NCBI RefSeq assembly: GCF_017254915.1
Contig: NZ_JAFKCT010000001.1
Coordinates: 1-64,000 of the forward strand
Source of the DNA: Algoriphagus oliviformis
GTDB lineage: Bacteria; Bacteroidota; Bacteroidia; Cytophagales; Cyclobacteriaceae
Direction: 5' to 3'
DNA length: 64,000 nucleotides
Shown here: positions 60,014 to 64,000 of the stretch, in pieces
Numbering within the stretch: the stretch's first letter is position 1
How the letters are laid out: every line of letters begins with the position of its first letter
Notes under the pieces: generated by a model
What the model saw: only the letters and a program-made list of their open reading frames with translations
Told to the model about the DNA's origin: nothing
Database searches by the model: none
Translations under genes and position numbers: made by a program

Positions 60014-61333
60014 ATGAAGATCATGAAATTCGGCGGTACTTCCGTAGGCCGCCCAGAACGAATGCACCAGGTCAAAAGCCTGGTCACCCGTGGCGACGAA
60101 CCGACCATCGTCGTGCTCTCTGCCCTCTCCGGCACCACCAATGCGCTGGTCGGGATCGGCGACGCACTGGCAGCGGGAGACAAGGAGCTTGCAAAAGACC
60201 GCATCGATACGCTGCTGGCCCACTATGAGGCCTTCTACCCAGCACTACTGGACACCAAAGAAGCTCAAGAAAAAGCTGCTGCGATCGTACGCGAGCACTT
60301 TGAGTTTCTCAATATCTTGCTGAAAATCTCCTTCAACGAGGCCATCAACCGCGACATCCTCGCCCAGGGCGAACTGCTTTCAACGAAGCTGTTTTACACC
60401 CTGCTGGAAGAGCTCGACATCCCGGCAGTCTTCCTGCCCGCTCTGGACTTCATGAGCATCGACGAAAACTCCGAGCCGGAACTCGGCAAGATCTCAGAGA
60501 AATTGGGAGCGATCTTGGAGAAAAACGCCGGAGCCAGACTCTTCGTCACCCAAGGCTACATCTGCAAAAACCACAAAAACGAAGTTGACAACCTCAAGCG
60601 TGGGGGGAGCGACTACACCGCGTCCCTGATCGCCGCCGCGATCAACGCTTCCGTCTGCGAGATCTGGACGGACATCGACGGCATGCACAACAACGATCCC
60701 CGCATCGTGGACCGCACCCGTCCCATCGCCGAGCTTTCGTTTGACGAGGCAGCGGAGCTGGCCTACTTTGGAGCCAAGATCCTCCACCCGGCTTCCATCT
60801 GGCCTGCCCAGTTGAACAATGTGCCGGTAAGGCTACTCAACACCATGGAGCCGAGCGCCCACGGCACCCTGATCAAAGAAAAGGTAGAAACCACCGGCGT
60901 CAAGGCCATCGCCGCCAAGGATGGAATCACGGCCATCAAAATCAAATCCAGCCGCATGCTGCTGGCCTATGGCTTTTTGAGAAGAATCTTTGAGGTGTTT
61001 GAGAAATACAAGACACCGATCGACATGATCACCACCTCCGAGGTCGCCGTGTCCGTGACCATCGATGACCTGAACCATTTGGATCAAATCTTGGCAGAGC
61101 TGCAGGTCTTGGGTACCGTAGAAGTCGACCAAAACCAGACCATCATCTGCATCGTGGGCAACATGGTCTCCGAGACCAAAGGAGCCATCAAGTCAGTGAT
61201 GGATTCGCTCACCGAGATCCCTGTGCGCATGGTGTCCTATGGCGGTAGCCGCCACAACGTGTCTATCCTCGTGGATGCGAAATACAAAGTACAGGCGCTC
61301 CAAAACCTGAACAACGGAGTGTTTACTTGGTAG
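60014..61333 (+). CDS. lysC: Aspartate kinase (439 aa)
   Basis: N-terminal kinase signature KFGGTSVG (residues 5-12), RGGSDYTASLIAAAI, and WTDIDGMHNNDPRIV; C-terminal regulatory part with two ACT domains (DGITAIKIKSSRMLLAYGFL, VEVDQNQTIICIVGNMVSET). It phosphorylates aspartate at the entry of the Lys, Thr and Met pathways. It is a monofunctional kinase rather than a ThrA-type fusion. Start ATG 60014, with a second ATG at 60023. Confidence 0.94.
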   Translation: MKIMKFGGTSVGRPERMHQVKSLVTRGDEPTIVVLSALSGTTNALVGIGDALAAGDKELAKDRIDTLLAHYEAFYPALLDTKEAQEKAAAIVREHFEFLNILLKISFNEAINRDILAQGELLSTKLFYTLLEELDIPAVFLPALDFMSIDENSEPELGKISEKLGAILEKNAGARLFVTQGYICKNHKNEVDNLKRGGSDYTASLIAAAINASVCEIWTDIDGMHNNDPRIVDRTRPIAELSFDEAAELAYFGAKILHPASIWPAQLNNVPVRLLNTMEPSAHGTLIKEKVETTGVKAIAAKDGITAIKIKSSRMLLAYGFLRRIFEVFEKYKTPIDMITTSEVAVSVTIDDLNHLDQILAELQVLGTVEVDQNQTIICIVGNMVSETKGAIKSVMDSLTEIPVRMVSYGGSRHNVSILVDAKYKVQALQNLNNGVFTW

Positions 61334-61427
61334 AAGTTGGAAAGTGGTAAGATTGTAAAGTTACCCCCGCCCTTGGCGGTACACCATCGCCTGCGTAGCT
61401 TGTATTTCGCAAATCGCACTTTTAAAC

Positions 61428-61453
61428 AGAGCCGGATTTTCCGGCTCTTTTAT
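61428..61453 (+). terminator. Terminator after aspartate kinase
   Basis: AGAGCCGGA pairs with TCCGGCTCT around TTT, followed by TTTATTT. In the 61334-61482 gap there are also copies of the GTTGGAAAGTGG/GTAAAGTT repeat words. Confidence 0.85.
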
Positions 61454-61469
61454 TTAGATCGATTCTGAT

Positions 61470-61477
61470 TACCTTTA
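61470..61477 (+). promoter_or_regulatory. Candidate -7-like box 5 nt before the 61483 gene
   Basis: TACCTTTA, one mismatch from TAnnTTTG, followed by CGGCC and the ATG at 61483. Confidence 0.35.
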
Positions 61478-61482
61478 CGGCC

Positions 61483-61809
61483 ATGGTAGACCAAGAGCAA
61501 AAGCCCGGATTTCTGCAACGCTTGCAGACCAAGTGGAAACTGGACAGTCTTTTTCAGGTAGTCATGGTCTTGGTGGTCTTTGCCTGCACGGGCTTTACCA
61601 TCCTTTTTGTCAAGAATCCTATCCTTGATTTCTTTGGGGTGGAAAAAGGCGGCTTTGTCAACACCCTGCTCTACCTTCTGCTAGTACTTCCCCTCTACCA
61701 GGTTTTTTTGCTGATCTACGGCTTCATTTTCGGCCAGTTCAGCTTCTTCTGGGAAAAAGAAAAACAAATCGCCCGACGCATCGCTGGACTTTTCAGAAAG
61801 AAAGGCTAA
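61483..61809 (+). CDS. Two-helix membrane protein, DUF6787-type (108 aa)
   Basis: Short soluble N-terminus (QKPGFLQRLQTKWKLDSLFQ) and two transmembrane helices (VVMVLVVFACTGFTILFV, ~25-43, and LLYLLLVLPLYQVFLLIYGF, ~65-85) with FIFGQFSFFWEKEKQIARRI and a basic tail. The sequence resembles small Bacteroidota membrane proteins often annotated as DUF6787 or, misleadingly, as prolipoprotein diacylglyceryl transferase-like. No catalytic residues are evident. Function unknown. Confidence 0.7.
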   Translation: MVDQEQKPGFLQRLQTKWKLDSLFQVVMVLVVFACTGFTILFVKNPILDFFGVEKGGFVNTLLYLLLVLPLYQVFLLIYGFIFGQFSFFWEKEKQIARRIAGLFRKKG

Positions 61810-61866
61810 GCGGACAGATCTGCCTACCTATTCAAGGAGGTCTTTTAAGGGTGGGTCATCGTGGCC

Positions 61867-62583
61867 TCACACGCTCCCCTTCAAAAAATCCTGCCGCAAA
61901 TCCTCCGGAAACTTTTCTATCGCATACCTCAAGGCGGTGCGGGGCATGGCTTTGTAGTGTTTTTTCAAAAAGTCCAGCTCTACCTCCAAGTCCCGGTTGC
62001 CTATCTCCCGGAGCATCCAGCCGACGGCCTTGTGCATCAGGTCATGGGGATGGTCGATCAGGGCTTCGGCCAAAGCCAGCGCATCGTCAAAATCGCCCTT
62101 TTTGATCCAATACAGACTGCTGATCATCGCCACCCGCTGGCGCCATAGCCCGTGGGAGCCGGCCATGTGGTGGAACAGCGTCTTGTCCTTTTTCCAATAA
62201 AAATGCCCCAAAATGGGATGGCAGGAGGTATCCACCAGATCCCAGTTGTTCACCCACTCCAGGTGATGGAGGTAAAAGTCGGCCAGCTCTTTCCGCTCTT
62301 CCTCTGACTTGCTTTTTTCGTAGCGATATACCAGCGCGATCAGGGCAGTGAGACGAACTTCATGGTAGGGGTTTTGGATCAGCTCAGACAGGTCGCCCAA
62401 GGGGATATCCTTGTAAAACTCCTTGGCGATCCTCCGCTGGTCGGGCACTTTCACCCCCAAAAAAACATCGCCTTCCCCGTACTCTCCGGGGCCGGTCTTG
62501 AAAAACCTGGGAAAAAACTCCGCCTTTTCGGGGATCGCCCGATCTTGGAGGGAATGGATGATCTGTTCGGTCAATAGGCTCAT
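61867..62583 (-). CDS. DNA alkylation repair enzyme, AlkD-like (238 aa)
   Basis: HEAT-like repeat protein of the AlkD/AlkC family: FFKTGPGEYGEGDVFLGVKV (N-terminal signature), YEVRLTAL-type repeat HEVRLTALIALVYRYEKSK, NNWDLVDTSCHPILGHFYW with the WDLVD motif, and HKAVGWMLREIGNR. Family members excise or repair alkylated bases without a helix-hairpin-helix. Length is normal. Convergent-type neighbour of the DUF6787 gene, with no partner. Confidence 0.88.
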   Translation of the reverse strand: MSLLTEQIIHSLQDRAIPEKAEFFPRFFKTGPGEYGEGDVFLGVKVPDQRRIAKEFYKDIPLGDLSELIQNPYHEVRLTALIALVYRYEKSKSEEERKELADFYLHHLEWVNNWDLVDTSCHPILGHFYWKKDKTLFHHMAGSHGLWRQRVAMISSLYWIKKGDFDDALALAEALIDHPHDLMHKAVGWMLREIGNRDLEVELDFLKKHYKAMPRTALRYAIEKFPEDLRQDFLKGSV

Positions 62584-62625
62584 GCCTCAATTTAACGAGG
62601 CGAAGAATCAGGAACACCTTTTCTC

Positions 62626-64000
62626 TCAGAAATCTTCTCCCCCAAAATCGTCACCGCCCTCCCGACGGCTTCTGCCCTCGCTTTTCTCCTTGTACCCGCC
62701 AAAACGGTAGATGAAGGATAGCGTGCCGATGCGGGTCTCCCGCTGGAACGTACGGCTCTGTACAAACCTCGGGTCGATTGTGTTGATTCGGAAATTCCGG
62801 GTGTTGAAGATATCGCTGATGTTTAGGCTCACCGATCCACGGCCAGCCAGCACCTCCCTGCGCATGCCAAGGTTGATCGACCACTGGGGAAGGATCTCTC
62901 CCTGCGGCAAAACGATCGGCCCGCGGTAGTTTCCCTGGAACTGCAGGCTAAACCAGTCGGGGATGAGGAGATTGCCCAGCAGGCTGAGCGTCCAGCTAAA
63001 GTTCTCATTGCTGAAGCCCTCCTCGATATTCTCCCCGTTGACTTGGGAGTAGAAAAAGTTTCCGGTCAGCGTCGCGTCAAAATTTCTCCCCAGCTGAAAC
63101 TGGTTGATCAGCTCCAAGCCATCCGAGATTTGGGTGTCCGCATTTTGGCGGGTCTGCACGGCCACGTTGTTGTCGTTGAGATAGGTGATGCGGGTACGGA
63201 CATCGGTGCTGTAGCGGTGATAGACCGTGGCATGGAGCAGGTAGTTTTTCCAGCCTTTCCGATAGCCAAACTCATACGAATCGGTGAATTCCGGCTGGAG
63301 GTAGGGATTGCCGATGCTGACGTTGTATTGATCCCTCACCCGGTAGATCGGTGCCAAATCCCAAATCCTGGGACGGGAAATCCTCCGGGAATAGTTGAGG
63401 CTGAATTCGCTTTCCTCACCGAGGGAGTAGGTCAGATAGGCACTGGGAAAGAGGTTGAAGTAGTCATTGGGAATCTCCCTTTGGCCCTTCACGGTGGTAC
63501 CGAGCGTCTGTGTCGCCTCTGCGCGCAGACCGAGCTGGTAGCCAAACTTGTTTTTCTTATGCTTGAAAGTCAGGTAGGCCGCATAGACGTCTTCCGAGTA
63601 GTCATAGCTTTCATTGAGGCTGTCCACCACGATGGGGACAAAATCCGTGTCCACATCCCCGGTCGCAAAGGTCTGCCCGGAAAGCCAATCAGAAAAAGTC
63701 CCTTTCAGCCCCGCTTCCATGCTGGAGTTTTTCCCAAGTGGCCTTTCGTAATCCAACTGCGCTACGACCAACGTACTGGTGGCCGGGCGCTGGTTGGTCT
63801 GCACCAAACCCTTGGAGGGATCCAGCTCCCCGGAGGAGCTGTAAAACTGCTGCCGGTAGTATTCGTCTTGGCTACGGTCATCGTAGGCGTAGGAGAGCGA
63901 GGAGTAAAGCTTTTGCCCCAGCGAATCGATGTCCCAAGTGTAGTTCAGCCCTCCCTCTAGGTTTTTGCTTTTGCTAAGTTCTTCGTTGATTCTTACAAAG
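62626..64000 (-). CDS. TonB-dependent receptor/outer-membrane barrel, C-terminal part (runs off right edge)
   Basis: The minus-strand frame is open from 64000 to the stop at 62626 (about 457 residues visible) with no start in the window at the right position; an internal Met at 63807 is not the start. Residues are alternating beta strands of a 22-strand-type barrel: FGYRKGWKNYLLHATVYHRY, FSLNYSRRISRPRIWDLAPIY, LQFQGNYRGPIVLPQG, and end with RIGTLSFIYRFGGY and a polar tail. The 'RISRPRI' and 'PIYRVRDQYNVSIGNPYLQP' pieces are typical of the Bacteroidota outer-membrane-barrel/CarboxypepD_reg family. The ligand is unknown. Confidence 0.85.
   Translation of the reverse strand, partial: FVRINEELSKSKNLEGGLNYTWDIDSLGQKLYSSLSYAYDDRSQDEYYRQQFYSSSGELDPSKGLVQTNQRPATSTLVVAQLDYERPLGKNSSMEAGLKGTFSDWLSGQTFATGDVDTDFVPIVVDSLNESYDYSEDVYAAYLTFKHKKNKFGYQLGLRAEATQTLGTTVKGQREIPNDYFNLFPSAYLTYSLGEESEFSLNYSRRISRPRIWDLAPIYRVRDQYNVSIGNPYLQPEFTDSYEFGYRKGWKNYLLHATVYHRYSTDVRTRITYLNDNNVAVQTRQNADTQISDGLELINQFQLGRNFDATLTGNFFYSQVNGENIEEGFSNENFSWTLSLLGNLLIPDWFSLQFQGNYRGPIVLPQGEILPQWSINLGMRREVLAGRGSVSLNISDIFNTRNFRINTIDPRFVQSRTFQRETRIGTLSFIYRFGGYKEKSEGRSRREGGDDFGGEDF

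Noticed and set aside
63805..63825. Half copy of the CCAAGGG palindrome in the TonB-receptor gene (encodes DPSKGLV)
   Set aside because: Only one arm of ~14 bp is present, without the complementary arm; could be chance.
1..64000. CRISPR array, tRNA, rRNA or prophage
   Set aside because: No regularly spaced repeats, no cloverleaf-like segment and no phage structural genes were found in either strand.

Overview
The window looks like chromosomal DNA from a gliding-type Bacteroidota, most likely class Cytophagia and possibly a Cyclobacteriaceae/Algoriphagus relative. The evidence is a GldD gliding lipoprotein, BatD, carboxypeptidase-like-domain/TonB-plug proteins, a TonB-receptor barrel, a Uup-type ABC-F protein, promoters of the Bacteroidota TTTG-N19-TAnnTTTG type, and an almost complete lack of Shine-Dalgarno sequences. 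Coding DNA is moderately G+C-rich; by eye the only strongly A+T-rich gene is the rhomboid gene at 516-2075. No rRNA, tRNA, CRISPR or prophage was seen.

Layout. (1) 1-2131: the N-terminal part of a tyrosine recombinase reads out of the left edge. It is followed by an integron-like stretch in which a foreign rhomboid protease gene lies between two attC-like hairpins. (2) 2448-12005: housekeeping and accessory genes: a secreted heparinase-like lyase, a DUF1801 protein, a small Cys-rich protein, XerD, an ECF sigma factor/membrane partner/CpxP-like set, a DUF885 hydrolase, an outer-membrane barrel and an AraC regulator. (3) 12179-17198: a four-gene set fitting trans-4-hydroxy-L-proline breakdown (4-Hyp epimerase, FAD oxidoreductase, DapA-like deaminase, 2-ketoglutarate semialdehyde dehydrogenase), with the AraC gene divergent from it. 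(4) 17645-29709: a surface polysaccharide locus (pyruvyl transferase, Wzx flippase, two GT2 and three GT4-type glycosyltransferases, Wzy/ligase-like protein, beta-helix protein, priming sugar transferase), with several ATGA stop/start overlaps. (5) 29818-42907: DinB-like protein, GldD, SSS transporter, NahK-like sugar kinase, RecG, Uup-like ABC-F, deformylase-like protein, serine racemase/threonine dehydratase-like enzyme, App1-like phosphatase and GltX. (6) 42997-57487: a plug-domain protein, a small barrel, AroQ, a SerC-like aminotransferase, a dicarboxylate symporter, AroC, BatD, the Amt/P-II pair, a sugar nucleotidyltransferase, a lone HigA-like protein and RecF. (7) 57577-64000: PdhA, a membrane TPR protein, RibH, aspartate kinase, a DUF6787-type protein, an AlkD-like protein and the C-terminal part of a TonB-dependent receptor.

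The main unusual features are the rhomboid gene cassette, whose two ends reconstitute a perfect 10-bp core pair; a family of small mobile or palindromic repeats, including a MITE-like pair (one copy with a clean 9-bp target duplication at a stop codon) and palindromes embedded in frame inside a Wzy-like gene and an ABC-F gene; and repeated placement of a TAnnTTTG-like -7 box only 3-5 nt before ATG codons, which suggests leaderless transcripts.
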